A stretch of 23,019 nt of DNA from Solobacterium sp. (GCA_015256455.1 JABZMB010000021.1:1-23019), one strand, 5' to 3'; positions 1 to 7,485 are shown, numbered from the stretch's first letter. The notes: generated by a model not told the origin, from the letters alone. Program-made: numbers and translations.

Positions 1-1553
1 TCATCACTGCGGTATATGTTACCGAAGGACAAGCAGTATCAGTTGGTGATAAATTGCTGGCGTATGATATTACAAGCTTGAACTATACTGTAGAACTAAA
101 GAAGCTTGAAATTTCTACGACACAGCTTCGTTTAGAACAATCCAGAAAAGAATTACAGCAACTACAGAATACAAGGCCGGTGGAAAGAAGAGTAGCGCCA
201 ACATCGACTCCTGCACCAGAGCCAGAATATAAAGTGGATACAGAAGCAGTAACACAGGTAGAAGAAAATAAAGTATGGAACTATCTGAATGCGTTAACGG
301 ATGAGGACACAGAGTTTACAAAGGATCTTGATGAGCTAACAGCTCCAGCGACTCCAACACCGACTCCGACTCCAACACCAACACCAACTCCAGATCCAAC
401 AGCCACACCAACTCCTACCCCAACACCAACACCAGCTCCTACCCCAACACCTGCTCCTACTCCTACGCTAGCGCCAGCAGTTCCTGCTGTAAACACATAT
501 GCAAAGGGTACAAAGGCAAATCCATATCACTTTGCGATTAAACATGATGGCTTCCTTTCTGGTAAGTTTATTAAGGAACTCATCCAGAAAGCAGAAACAG
601 ATGGAAAGACATTCTACGTTTCTATAGATGTTTATTCAGAGGATGATAAGACGAAGGGTCTTGAAGATTCTTGGTTGGTATCTGTAGATAAGTTAAAGTC
701 AATCTTAGGTACTGTCACAGATGATATGGCAAAACTTGATATTCAGACACGTGTGATTCATAAGAATCTTATCGAACCACAACAACCTGAACCTGAAATT
801 GAACCAGAGGGAATGACAGCTTCTGAACTTGTACGTGCAATTCATGCCAAGGAATCTGAAGTGCGTGAGTATGATATTGATGTTCGTCGTAAACAACTTG
901 AACTATCTGAACTACAGTCACAGTTAGCGGATGGTGTTGTTTATGCAAAGCGTAGTGGTGTTATCAAAGGTCTTAAGGATATGAACAATGTTCCTACAGA
1001 TGGAACACCATTCTTAACTGTTGCAGGTGGTACTGGTACAGAAGTAAAGGGTTCTATCTCTGAGTTATTATTAGCAACAATTCAAAAGGGTACAAAAGTA
1101 TCTGTTACAAGTTATGAAACAGGATCCATCTATGAAGCAGTTGTGACACATATTGATAACTTCCCAACTAATTCAGGTGAAGGGTTCTATGGTGGTAATC
1201 CAAATGTTTCAATGTATGGTTTTACTGCATATATTGAAAAGGGTGATGATTTAAAACAAGGTTCTTATCTCTCCTTATCAATCCAACAAGAGAATACAGA
1301 TACATCTTCTATCTATCTCAGCAACGCTTTCATCCGTGATGAACACGGACAGAAGTATGTTATGAAGGATGTAGATGGCAAGCTTGTTAAGACATATATC
1401 AAGACTGGTAAGGTATATTTTAATATGTCGACAGAAGTATTATCTGGCCTTTCAGATACAGACTATATTGCTTTCCCATATGGTGATGGTGCGATAGAAG
1501 GAACTCGTACACAGATTGGTATGGATGATAATGCAATGTTAGGAGGCTACTAA
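1..1553 (+). CDS. HlyD/MacA-like efflux adaptor protein, 5' end outside window
   Basis: The reading frame is open from base 3, so the gene starts upstream; a TTG at 54 is internal. 516 residues are visible. The first 20 or so (ITAVYVTEGQAVSVGDKLL) are the first half of a biotinyl-lipoyl barrel, and the second half lies near 926-1030 (SGVIKGL ... GTPFLTV). Charged helical segments at about 80-170 and 813-930 look like the two arms of the adaptor coiled-coil hairpin. Between them sits an insertion of roughly 200 residues: an acidic segment, a Pro-Thr run (342-488), a possible globular piece (489-773) and a Pro-Glu linker. Beta-rich membrane-proximal domains follow. In the family this protein links an exporter permease to the outside of the cell. 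TAA overlaps the ATG of the permease gene by one base, so the two are translationally coupled. The export substrate is unknown. Confidence 0.85.
   Translation, partial: ITAVYVTEGQAVSVGDKLLAYDITSLNYTVELKKLEISTTQLRLEQSRKELQQLQNTRPVERRVAPTSTPAPEPEYKVDTEAVTQVEENKVWNYLNALTDEDTEFTKDLDELTAPATPTPTPTPTPTPTPDPTATPTPTPTPTPAPTPTPAPTPTLAPAVPAVNTYAKGTKANPYHFAIKHDGFLSGKFIKELIQKAETDGKTFYVSIDVYSEDDKTKGLEDSWLVSVDKLKSILGTVTDDMAKLDIQTRVIHKNLIEPQQPEPEIEPEGMTASELVRAIHAKESEVREYDIDVRRKQLELSELQSQLADGVVYAKRSGVIKGLKDMNNVPTDGTPFLTVAGGTGTEVKGSISELLLATIQKGTKVSVTSYETGSIYEAVVTHIDNFPTNSGEGFYGGNPNVSMYGFTAYIEKGDDLKQGSYLSLSIQQENTDTSSIYLSNAFIRDEHGQKYVMKDVDGKLVKTYIKTGKVYFNMSTEVLSGLSDTDYIAFPYGDGAIEGTRTQIGMDDNAMLGGY
342..488 (+). 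repeat. Pro-Thr-coding hexanucleotide-like repeat in the adaptor gene
   Basis: The tract encodes repeated Pro-Thr with occasional Ala, Asp and Leu. At DNA level it is a degenerate 6-base repeat of the form CCNACN, with third positions varied. The open antisense frame it creates (Gly-Val repeats) is an artefact. A similar tract lies in the adhesin gene at 5200-5371. Confidence 0.85.
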
Positions 1554-2800
1554 TGGGCGAGAATATTAGATTATCAATTCGTGGAATCCTATCACATAAG
1601 ATGCGTTCGATTCTAACAATGCTAGGTATTATTATCGGTATTGCGGCAATCATCGCTATCGTTTCCACTATCAAAGGTACAAATGAACAGATTCAAACCA
1701 ACCTCATTGGTTCAGGTGTTAATACAGTCAATGTACGTATGACACAAGGTGACTGGGAATATGACTTTGGACAGGGTATCCCTGGTAAATACAGAGAAAT
1801 CTCTGCTTCTCAAAAAGATGATTTAAAGAATATTCCTGGTGTAGTGAATGTATCACTCTATCATCGCCGTCAGGTATATGATGGTGTATTCCATCTAACA
1901 AACTCCTTAACAGGTGGATATGTATACGGTATCGATGATACATATTTACAGACAAATGGTCTGATTGTTAATCGTGGTAGAGCTTTCTCTACAAATGATA
2001 TTGAAAAGAATCGTAAGGTTTGTTTATTGGATAAGGTTTCTGCAGAGCAGTTATTCCAAGGAGAGAATCCGATTGGAAAAACTGTAGAAATTCAAAAGGA
2101 ACCATTTGTGGTTGTTGGTATAGTTTCACCAGCGGTAGAGTTTGAACCAACAATCAAAAACATGAATGATTACTACACATATAACCAGGATACTTCTGGA
2201 AAAGTATATGTACCTACATCAGTATGGCCACTGTTATATCAATATGATGAGCCAGAAAATGTAATCTTACGTGCAACAGATACAAACTCTATGACTACAA
2301 TCGGTAAGCAAGCAGAAGAAATTTTAAATGCTACAGCAACTGGTAATAACGAAACAAGTTATAAGTCAGAAGACTTGATGAAGCAAGCGAAACAAATTCA
2401 ACAGTTATCTCAAGCAACAAATACAATGTTGTTGTGGATTGCGGGTATTTCCTTACTTGTTGGTGGTATTGGTGTTATGAATATCATGTTAGTAAGTGTA
2501 ACCGAAAGAACACGTGAGATTGGTTTGAAGAAGGCAATTGGAGCACCTAAGAAATCGATTCTGATTCAATTCTTGACAGAAGCAGTCGTTCTTACATCGA
2601 CTGGTGGTGTGATTGGAGTTATCTCAGGTATCATACTTGCATTCTTGATATCGAAGTTAAATGGTACACCGATTGCAATCAGTGTTGAAGCTTCTATTTT
2701 TGCGGTATTATTTTCAATGTTAATTGGTATTGTATTTGGCATCTTACCATCATACAAGGCTGCAAATTTAAATCCAATCGATGCATTACGTCGTGAATAA
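1553..2800 (+). CDS. MacB/FtsX-family ABC transporter permease
   Basis: 415 residues. The N-terminal transmembrane helix (about 20-39) is followed by a long extracytoplasmic MacB-type core domain, then three C-terminal helices (about 290-313, 338-362, 375-397) with the family signature TREIGLKKAIGA between the first two. This is the layout of type VII (MacB/LolC/FtsX) mechanotransmission permeases, which work with an adaptor and a separate or fused ATPase to export peptides, antibiotics or lipoproteins. No ATPase domain is fused here and none follows, so the partner ATPase is probably upstream of the window. The ATG overlaps the stop of the adaptor gene (TAATG), with AGGAGG at 1541-1546. Substrate cannot be predicted. 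Confidence 0.88.
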   Translation: MGENIRLSIRGILSHKMRSILTMLGIIIGIAAIIAIVSTIKGTNEQIQTNLIGSGVNTVNVRMTQGDWEYDFGQGIPGKYREISASQKDDLKNIPGVVNVSLYHRRQVYDGVFHLTNSLTGGYVYGIDDTYLQTNGLIVNRGRAFSTNDIEKNRKVCLLDKVSAEQLFQGENPIGKTVEIQKEPFVVVGIVSPAVEFEPTIKNMNDYYTYNQDTSGKVYVPTSVWPLLYQYDEPENVILRATDTNSMTTIGKQAEEILNATATGNNETSYKSEDLMKQAKQIQQLSQATNTMLLWIAGISLLVGGIGVMNIMLVSVTERTREIGLKKAIGAPKKSILIQFLTEAVVLTSTGGVIGVISGIILAFLISKLNGTPIAISVEASIFAVLFSMLIGIVFGILPSYKAANLNPIDALRRE

Positions 2801-2833
2801 GTGGTTGATGAGATTATCATCAATCACTTTTTT
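2801..2833 (+). terminator. Rho-independent terminator after the exporter genes
   Basis: An 11-bp stem (GTGGTTGATGA with TCATCAATCAC, one G-T pair) is followed by six T. It directly follows the permease stop codon. Confidence 0.85.
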
Positions 2834-2891
2834 AATGCGAAAAATGTTTGAGAATGATATCATTATAAAAATGTCGACAGCAGGAGGACGT

Positions 2892-4028
2892 ATGAAATTT
2901 TTATTTGCCCCCGATTCATTCAAAGGTACGATGAGTGCTATCAATATTAATCGCTTATTAAGACATGCGACACATCGCGTGCTTGGAAGTGCGGAATATA
3001 TCGATGTAACAATGGCAGATGGTGGAGAAGGTACAGTGGAAACTGTTACTCGTAATCTGCGTGGTTCCATTATGTATGTACCAACACATGGGCCATACAT
3101 GAAACGAAGAGAAGCAAAGTATGGTTTAGTGAATCAAAAAGAAGCCATTCTAGAAGTGGCAGAAGTTGTAGGATTACCACTTGTACCAGTAGAACAAAGA
3201 GACCCACGATATACATCATCCTATGGTGTTGGTGAACTAATTGCCCATATTCTTGAGGATGGAATACGTGATATTAAAATTGCGATTGGTGGAACATCTA
3301 CAAATGATGGTGGCATTGGCGCTATGCAGGCGCTAGGTGTGCACTTCTTAGATAAAGATGGAAAAGAAGTAAAGGGGATTGGTGATAGTCTAAAAGATAT
3401 CGTCACAATCGATACTTCATGCATGAACCCACTGGTACAAGAAGCAAAGTTTACGATTATGTGTGATGTAGATAATCCTCTATGTGGTCCAAATGGTGCA
3501 ACGATGTGCTATGGAAAACAAAAAGGTGCTACAGCTGAGATACAAACAGAACTTGAAAAGGGTATGGAAAACTACCGTCAGGTTTTACTTAAAACATTTG
3601 GAAAAGATGTAAATGATATCCCTGGCTCTGGTGCAGCAGGCGGAATGGGTGCAGCCTTCTCATTATTCCTATTAGGAGAAATGAAGTCTGGAATTGAAGT
3701 TGTTATGGATTTAATGAACTTTGATCAGATGTTAGATGGCGTAGATTATGTTATCAGCGGTGAAGGAAGAGCGGATGCACAAACACTGCATGGCAAAGTG
3801 CTCTATGGAATTGGTAAGCGTTGCAAAGAAAGAAATATCCCAGTTATCGCAATCTGTGGTTGTCTTGGGGATGGCTATGAAGCGTTATATGAACACGGTA
3901 TTACAAAGTTCTATGCAACAACAGATAAGGAACTATGTGAAAAACAAATTCTAGCTAATGCGAATGATAACTTTATGAAGACAGCTATTCGTATGTTTGA
4001 AGATATCAAAAATGGAAATATTTCTTAG
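2892..4028 (+). CDS. Glycerate 2-kinase (GarK/GlxK family)
   Basis: 378 residues, the usual size for the family. It phosphorylates glycerate to 2-phosphoglycerate in the cytosol and feeds lower glycolysis. Visible family motifs are APDSFKGTMSA at the N-terminus (residues 6-16), DGGEG (43-47), GGTSTNDGG (133-141), CDVDNPLCGPNG (191-202), PGSGAAGGMG (244-253) and SGEGRAD (289-295). The open frame extends upstream to 2781, but the ATG at 2892 has a strong AGGAGG at 2882-2887 and gives the normal family N-terminus; an earlier start would read through the preceding terminator. No glycerate-generating genes are adjacent, so the pathway source of glycerate is unknown. Confidence 0.93.
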   Translation: MKFLFAPDSFKGTMSAININRLLRHATHRVLGSAEYIDVTMADGGEGTVETVTRNLRGSIMYVPTHGPYMKRREAKYGLVNQKEAILEVAEVVGLPLVPVEQRDPRYTSSYGVGELIAHILEDGIRDIKIAIGGTSTNDGGIGAMQALGVHFLDKDGKEVKGIGDSLKDIVTIDTSCMNPLVQEAKFTIMCDVDNPLCGPNGATMCYGKQKGATAEIQTELEKGMENYRQVLLKTFGKDVNDIPGSGAAGGMGAAFSLFLLGEMKSGIEVVMDLMNFDQMLDGVDYVISGEGRADAQTLHGKVLYGIGKRCKERNIPVIAICGCLGDGYEALYEHGITKFYATTDKELCEKQILANANDNFMKTAIRMFEDIKNGNIS

Positions 4029-4089
4029 TTGAAACCTTCAGTAAATGATATGATTTATATAGATAAAAGTATTTCGGAGGATAATTGAT

Positions 4090-4338
4090 ATGATTTTAAA
4101 AGTTGTACGTGAAAAGGAAACAAAATACTATGTTCCTACACAGATTCAAGCAATGACAATTTCAGCTGTCTACAATACAGATGATATGTTTGATGTAACA
4201 TTTATTGTAAATGGTGTTTCTGAACCAGTTAGAACATTCCCATCCAAGGAAGATGCAGAAGAATTCTTAGTTCGTTTGGATACACTGTATTGTTCACACG
4301 ATCCTGAAATCCATGTTGTGAATTTGAATACTTTATAA
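4090..4338 (+). CDS. Small hypothetical protein, 82 residues
   Basis: I do not recognise the family. The gene has GGAGG at 4077-4081, a clear ATG, and lies 61 bases after glycerate kinase, with a strong terminator after it. The protein is soluble, with no signal peptide or membrane segment. It alternates beta-like segments (TISAVYN, FDVTFIVNGVSEPVRTFP) with one acidic helix (SKEDAEEFLVRLDTLY), which suggests a compact alpha/beta domain. It may be cotranscribed with the kinase, as no terminator separates them. Confidence 0.7.
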   Translation: MILKVVREKETKYYVPTQIQAMTISAVYNTDDMFDVTFIVNGVSEPVRTFPSKEDAEEFLVRLDTLYCSHDPEIHVVNLNTL

Positions 4339-4370
4339 AACTAAGATTATACAGTTAAATTAATTTTGAT

Positions 4371-4412
4371 AAAAGGCAATTTTTGGATATTACCCGTAAA
4401 ATTGCCTTTTAT
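4371..4412 (+). terminator. Strong hairpin terminator
   Basis: A perfect 13-bp stem (AAAAGGCAATTTT with AAAATTGCCTTTT) with a 13-base loop. The A-run and T-run flanks would let it work on both strands. Confidence 0.88.
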
Positions 4413-4430
4413 AATGTAAAATATAATACA

Positions 4431-4455
4431 TAATTTTCATATATAATGAAAATTA
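4431..4455. repeat. Perfect 10-bp inverted repeat upstream of the adhesin gene
   Basis: TAATTTTCAT and ATGAAAATTA are separated by ATATA. It lies about 30 bases upstream of the -35 region of the adhesin promoter. It could be a regulator binding site; it lacks the GC-rich stem expected of a terminator. Confidence 0.5.
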
Positions 4456-4486
4456 ACTATTTGTATGTCAATTATACAATTTTTAT

Positions 4487-4514
4487 TTGATTAAATATTT
4501 CTGTCTAATATAAT
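4487..4514 (+). promoter_or_regulatory. Predicted promoter of the adhesin gene
   Basis: TTGATT at 4487-4492, 16-base spacer, TATAAT at 4509-4514. Start of transcription is expected near 4521, at the beginning of a small 6-bp hairpin (TGAATT/AATTCA, 4520-4534) that sits just before the GGGGAGG ribosome site (4536-4542). Confidence 0.6.
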
Positions 4515-4547
4515 ATTTGTGAATTACAAATTCATGGGGAGGTTTTT

Positions 4548-5489
4548 ATGATGAAGAAATTCAAAGCTTTTTTGCGGCCGGCATTAACAATAATGTTGAT
4601 GTTATCAATCTTTATTCCGGTAATTTCAAATGTATCAATACATGTAGAGGCTGCCGAAGAATTTGAGGCATATACAAAATCAGGTGAATACCCTGCAAGT
4701 GATCACATTAAAAATCCTATCTATATTAGACCAAAAGGAGCGACTGAGAAGGGCATTGTAGGATACTGCTTTAATGATCATAAAGCATTTCCTGAAAGTA
4801 GCTTTTCGCCACGAAAGGTGTATTACACAAAAGAAGCTGGTAGTGGAGCTGTTTTTGAAGAACTAGCGGATACAGAAAGAGTTACTGGCGAAGATCTTTA
4901 TAATGGATTGCTTAGAGTTGTTTATGATGGCTATCCTAATAATAAATCTGGTATCCAAGAAAGATATGGTTTAACAGATGGACAGTTTAGACAGATTACA
5001 CAGTTTGCGGTTTGGTATTATACAGATAGTTTCAATATGCCATTACGCGATACAAGTGGTTTGGCTTATTCTCAAAATGAGTTGGATGCTTTCAATGATT
5101 TAATCAATAGTACTACAGCAATTCCTGCTGGAACATCAATTGATATTTACAGGAGTAAAAATGCTGATTACCAGCATTTATTAAGTGGTCATATCGTAGA
5201 CCCAACGCCAACGCCAACTCCAACTCCTACACCTACTCCTACTCCAACACCAACGCCTGTGCCAACTCCTACACCTACACCTACTCCTACTCCAACACCA
5301 ACACCTGTACCAACTCCAACACCAACGCCTGTGCCAACTCCAACACCAACACCTGTACCAACACCAACTCCTGGCACAACTACACCAAAAACTGGTGATC
5401 GTGGTGATATTTCCTTGTATGCAGGATTAATGTTAGTATCAGGACTTGTAATTGTTTGTGTATTATTTAGTTGTAAACAACAAGCATAA
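4548..5489 (+). CDS. Secreted thioester-domain (TQXA) surface adhesin with Pro-Thr stalk
   Basis: 313 residues. An N-terminal signal peptide (basic MMKKFK, hydrophobic core to about residue 30, likely cleavage after VEA at 35) is followed by a thioester domain. Cys74 in GYCFN and Gln152 in TQFAVW match the Cys-Gln pair that forms the internal thioester in Gram-positive adhesins. In characterised members this bond reacts with host amines to give covalent attachment. Residues 219-285 are a Pro-Thr/Val stalk that would span the wall. The C-terminus has TPKTGD, a hydrophobic helix and a short CKQQA tail, resembling a sortase signal with Thr in place of Leu. The ATG at 4551 is an equally possible start. 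The protein is transcribed alone, between its own promoter and terminators. Binding partner is unknown. Confidence 0.85.
   Translation: MMKKFKAFLRPALTIMLMLSIFIPVISNVSIHVEAAEEFEAYTKSGEYPASDHIKNPIYIRPKGATEKGIVGYCFNDHKAFPESSFSPRKVYYTKEAGSGAVFEELADTERVTGEDLYNGLLRVVYDGYPNNKSGIQERYGLTDGQFRQITQFAVWYYTDSFNMPLRDTSGLAYSQNELDAFNDLINSTTAIPAGTSIDIYRSKNADYQHLLSGHIVDPTPTPTPTPTPTPTPTPTPVPTPTPTPTPTPTPTPVPTPTPTPVPTPTPTPVPTPTPGTTTPKTGDRGDISLYAGLMLVSGLVIVCVLFSCKQQA
5200..5371 (+). repeat. Pro-Thr-coding tandem repeat in the adhesin stalk
   Basis: A degenerate 6-base repeat encoding Pro-Thr with periodic Val. Longer copies are embedded: a 26-base block at 5244-5269 recurs identically at 5316-5341, an offset of 72 bases (24 codons). 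Multiples of 6 keep the frame, so copy number could vary without breaking the protein. Confidence 0.85.
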
Positions 5490-5503
5490 AAGGATTTGTT
5501 AAC

Positions 5504-5531
5504 AAAGCGCTTCACAATGAAGTGCTTTTCT
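5504..5531 (+). terminator. Terminator of the adhesin gene
   Basis: An 11-bp stem (AAAGCGCTTCA with TGAAGTGCTTT, one G-T pair), three-base loop, then T residues. Confidence 0.8.
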
Positions 5532-5560
5532 GTATCTATATGGATGAATGTATACATTTA

Positions 5561-5588
5561 AAAAGCCCACAACACGTGGGCTTTTCTT
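5561..5588. terminator. Bidirectional terminator between convergent adhesin and ddl
   Basis: A perfect 10-bp stem (AAAAGCCCAC with GTGGGCTTTT), 5-base loop, with A-run and T-run flanks. On the minus strand it directly follows the ddl stop codon. Confidence 0.85.
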
Positions 5589-6792
5589 ACATTTTAGATC
5601 CTTTGGAACCCTTTGCGCTTGAAGCGGAGAAGTTACTGAGGATATTTGTTTCATAGGAGAAGGTCATCTTAGATCTTCTTCTTTCTCTATCTAATGCAAG
5701 TTCTACAAGTTTGTCCATTAACTCAGAGAAAGATACACCAGCAGCTTGCCATAGGTAGAAGGCAAGGGAGCCTGGAATAGTGTTGATTTCGTTTACGTAA
5801 ACCTTCTTTGTGTCTGCGTCCATTAAGAAATCGATACGACATACACCAGATGTGCCTAGTACACGGAAAGTTTCCTTGGCTAATTGTTGAACAAGTCTTG
5901 TCTGTTCATCTGTAAGAGGTGCAGGTACAATACGTGCAGTACTTGCCATACCTTTAGAACCTTGACTCTTAGAGCTCTTTCCACCACCGAGATACTTATC
6001 AGAGAAGCTGAGTAACTCATCTTGAGACACTGAACTTACTTCTTCTAGTACGCTAGCTACACAGGAATAGGAATCTCCAACTACAGAACAGTTGATTTCA
6101 CGCATTGGTTTTACAACTTTCTCTGTGATAATCTTTTCATCATACTGACGTGCTTCATCAAAACATGCAAGATATTCTTCATCGTTATGTGCGATAGAGA
6201 TACCAACAGAAGAACCTGTACGTGCAGGTTTAATAATAACTGGATAAATTAAACGATGCACCTTATCGAGGATTTCATTTTGATGTGTATCCATTTCTGA
6301 ACCGTATACCCAGAACCAATTTGTGATTGGTAGGTTGTTATCACTGAGTACATTCTTCTGTAAAACTTTATCCTGTCCAATCGCTGCACCATAGAGGTCA
6401 CAACCAGCATATGGAACCTTCAACATCTCAAAGAAACCTTGGATTGTGCCATCTTCGCCGTTTGTACCATGCATGACAGGAATAGCTACGTCAATTGTAC
6501 CTAATTCCTTAGGGCCAAATAGGGATGGTTTAACAGGACGGATTACAACACGATTATCCTCTGATGTAATGGAAACTTGTGTACATTGAGAAATCAAATG
6601 CTTGAGATCCTTGTAGTTACTCATATCCTTTAGTAAATCAGAGACATATAGTTTACGTTCCTTTGAGACATATACAGGAATGACGTTGTATTTATTTTTA
6701 TCAAGTGCTTCAATCGCTTGATGTGCAGAGATAATACTTACTTCATGTTCGACGGATTCACCACCGAAAAATACTGCGATATTTAATTTCAT
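5587..6792 (-). CDS. ddl: D-alanine--D-alanine ligase
   Basis: 401 residues. It joins two D-Ala with ATP for the end of the peptidoglycan stem peptide. Motifs: GGESVEHEVS near the N-terminus (10-19), MHGTNGEDG (107-115), KPARTGSSVG (188-197), CRIDFL (318-323) and NEINTIPG (334-341) of the ATP-grasp fold. The omega-loop has Lys266-Tyr267, the pair typical of D-Ala-D-Ala enzymes; D-Ala-D-Lac ligases carry Phe or use a His there. The usual vancomycin-type target is therefore predicted. The loop after KY is rich in Gly/Ser/Lys (268-283), and the protein ends in a GSKGSKM tail beyond the usual fold. Ribosome site CGGAGG lies 6 bases before the ATG. It stands alone between a promoter and a terminator. 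Confidence 0.94.
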   Translation of the reverse strand: MKLNIAVFFGGESVEHEVSIISAHQAIEALDKNKYNVIPVYVSKERKLYVSDLLKDMSNYKDLKHLISQCTQVSITSEDNRVVIRPVKPSLFGPKELGTIDVAIPVMHGTNGEDGTIQGFFEMLKVPYAGCDLYGAAIGQDKVLQKNVLSDNNLPITNWFWVYGSEMDTHQNEILDKVHRLIYPVIIKPARTGSSVGISIAHNDEEYLACFDEARQYDEKIITEKVVKPMREINCSVVGDSYSCVASVLEEVSSVSQDELLSFSDKYLGGGKSSKSQGSKGMASTARIVPAPLTDEQTRLVQQLAKETFRVLGTSGVCRIDFLMDADTKKVYVNEINTIPGSLAFYLWQAAGVSFSELMDKLVELALDRERRRSKMTFSYETNILSNFSASSAKGSKGSKM

Positions 6793-6814
6793 AAGACCTC
6801 CGTTAACACCACTT

Positions 6815-6820
6815 ATTATA
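6815..6820 (-). promoter_or_regulatory. Probable -10 element of ddl
   Basis: TATAAT on the minus strand, 22 bases upstream of the ddl ATG. The -35 region at 17-base spacing (TTCGTT) is weak. Confidence 0.45.
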
Positions 6821-6921
6821 CTCTAAACTTCATTCGAAACGAAAACGATTTTTCATAACTTAAGGGGAAGTTAATCATCACTAATTAATATGGCTGAAAA
6901 TGTCAAGAAATTGAATAAACG

Positions 6922-6930
6922 TGGTAAAAT
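6922..6930 (+). promoter_or_regulatory. Extended -10 promoter of dut
   Basis: TGGTAAAAT (TGn plus -10-like hexamer) with no convincing -35. Start of transcription would be near 6937, leaving a leader with AGAGGTAGG at 6942-6950 before the ATG at 6960. Confidence 0.45.
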
Positions 6931-6959
6931 ATCATGGAAGAAGAGGTAGGTAATACAGA

Positions 6960-7469
6960 ATGAACAAAATTGCACAGTTTGAAAAAGTAAGTTACGAACA
7001 GTTTTATAAGGATTGGCAGAAGACTTTTCCAAATGAAACAAGAGATATTGCGGAAATATACAACGTAATTAAGCTTCCACGACGTGCAACAAAAGGTTCT
7101 GCGGGGTATGATTTTTATACACCAATTGATTTGAAGATTGCCCCACAAGAAACTGTACTAGTACCTACTGGTATCAGAGCGAAAATGCAAGATGACTATG
7201 TGCTAATGTTATTTCCACGTAGTGGATTAGGCTTTAAGTATCGTTTACAGCTAAATAACACAGTGGGCATTATTGATAGTGATTACTATCACGCAGATAA
7301 TGAAGGACATATCTTCTGCAAACTAACGAATGATACAAACGAAAATAAAACAGTTGAGATTGCAAGTGGCCAGGGAATGTTGCAGGGTATTTTTGTATCC
7401 TTCGGTATTACGGTAGATGATGAAGCTGATGCTGTAAGAACTGGTGGCTTTGGTAGTACAACGAAATAG
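6960..7469 (+). CDS. dut: dUTP diphosphatase (trimeric dUTPase family)
   Basis: 169 residues. It hydrolyses dUTP to dUMP and pyrophosphate, limiting uracil in DNA and supplying dTMP synthesis. All five family motifs are visible: AGYDF (48-52), PRSGLGFK (86-93), NTVGIIDSDYY (100-110), GQGMLQGIF (137-145) and the C-terminal arm RTGGFGSTT (160-168). An N-terminal extension of about 38 residues precedes motif 1, and motif 3 continues as HADNEGHI, longer than in short bacterial enzymes. It is the first gene of a dut-map-pyrophosphatase cluster, with only 16 bases to map. A pyrophosphate-releasing enzyme together with a pyrophosphatase two genes on is a sensible combination, though this link is inferred. 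Confidence 0.94.
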   Translation: MNKIAQFEKVSYEQFYKDWQKTFPNETRDIAEIYNVIKLPRRATKGSAGYDFYTPIDLKIAPQETVLVPTGIRAKMQDDYVLMLFPRSGLGFKYRLQLNNTVGIIDSDYYHADNEGHIFCKLTNDTNENKTVEIASGQGMLQGIFVSFGITVDDEADAVRTGGFGSTTK

Positions 7470-7485
7470 AAAGATAGGTAGTAAG

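Noticed and set aside
281..496. Open frame on the minus strand encoding Gly-Val repeats
   Set aside because: It is the antisense of the Pro-Thr tract in the adaptor gene; the repeat keeps several frames open.
2781..2891. Upstream start for glycerate kinase
   Set aside because: It would overlap the permease end and the terminator, and lacks a ribosome site; ATG 2892 has AGGAGG and the family N-terminus.
5200..5371. Tandem repeats that could suggest a CRISPR array
   Set aside because: The unit is 6 bases with no unique spacers, and it lies in frame in a coding region.
5189..5557. Minus-strand 122-codon frame with Gly-Val repeats
   Set aside because: Antisense of the adhesin stalk repeat; no ribosome site and it crosses the adhesin terminator.
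5960..6010. VanA-type D-Ala-D-Lac ligase
   Set aside because: The omega-loop carries Lys-Tyr as in D-Ala-D-Ala ligases, and no vanH or vanX genes are adjacent.
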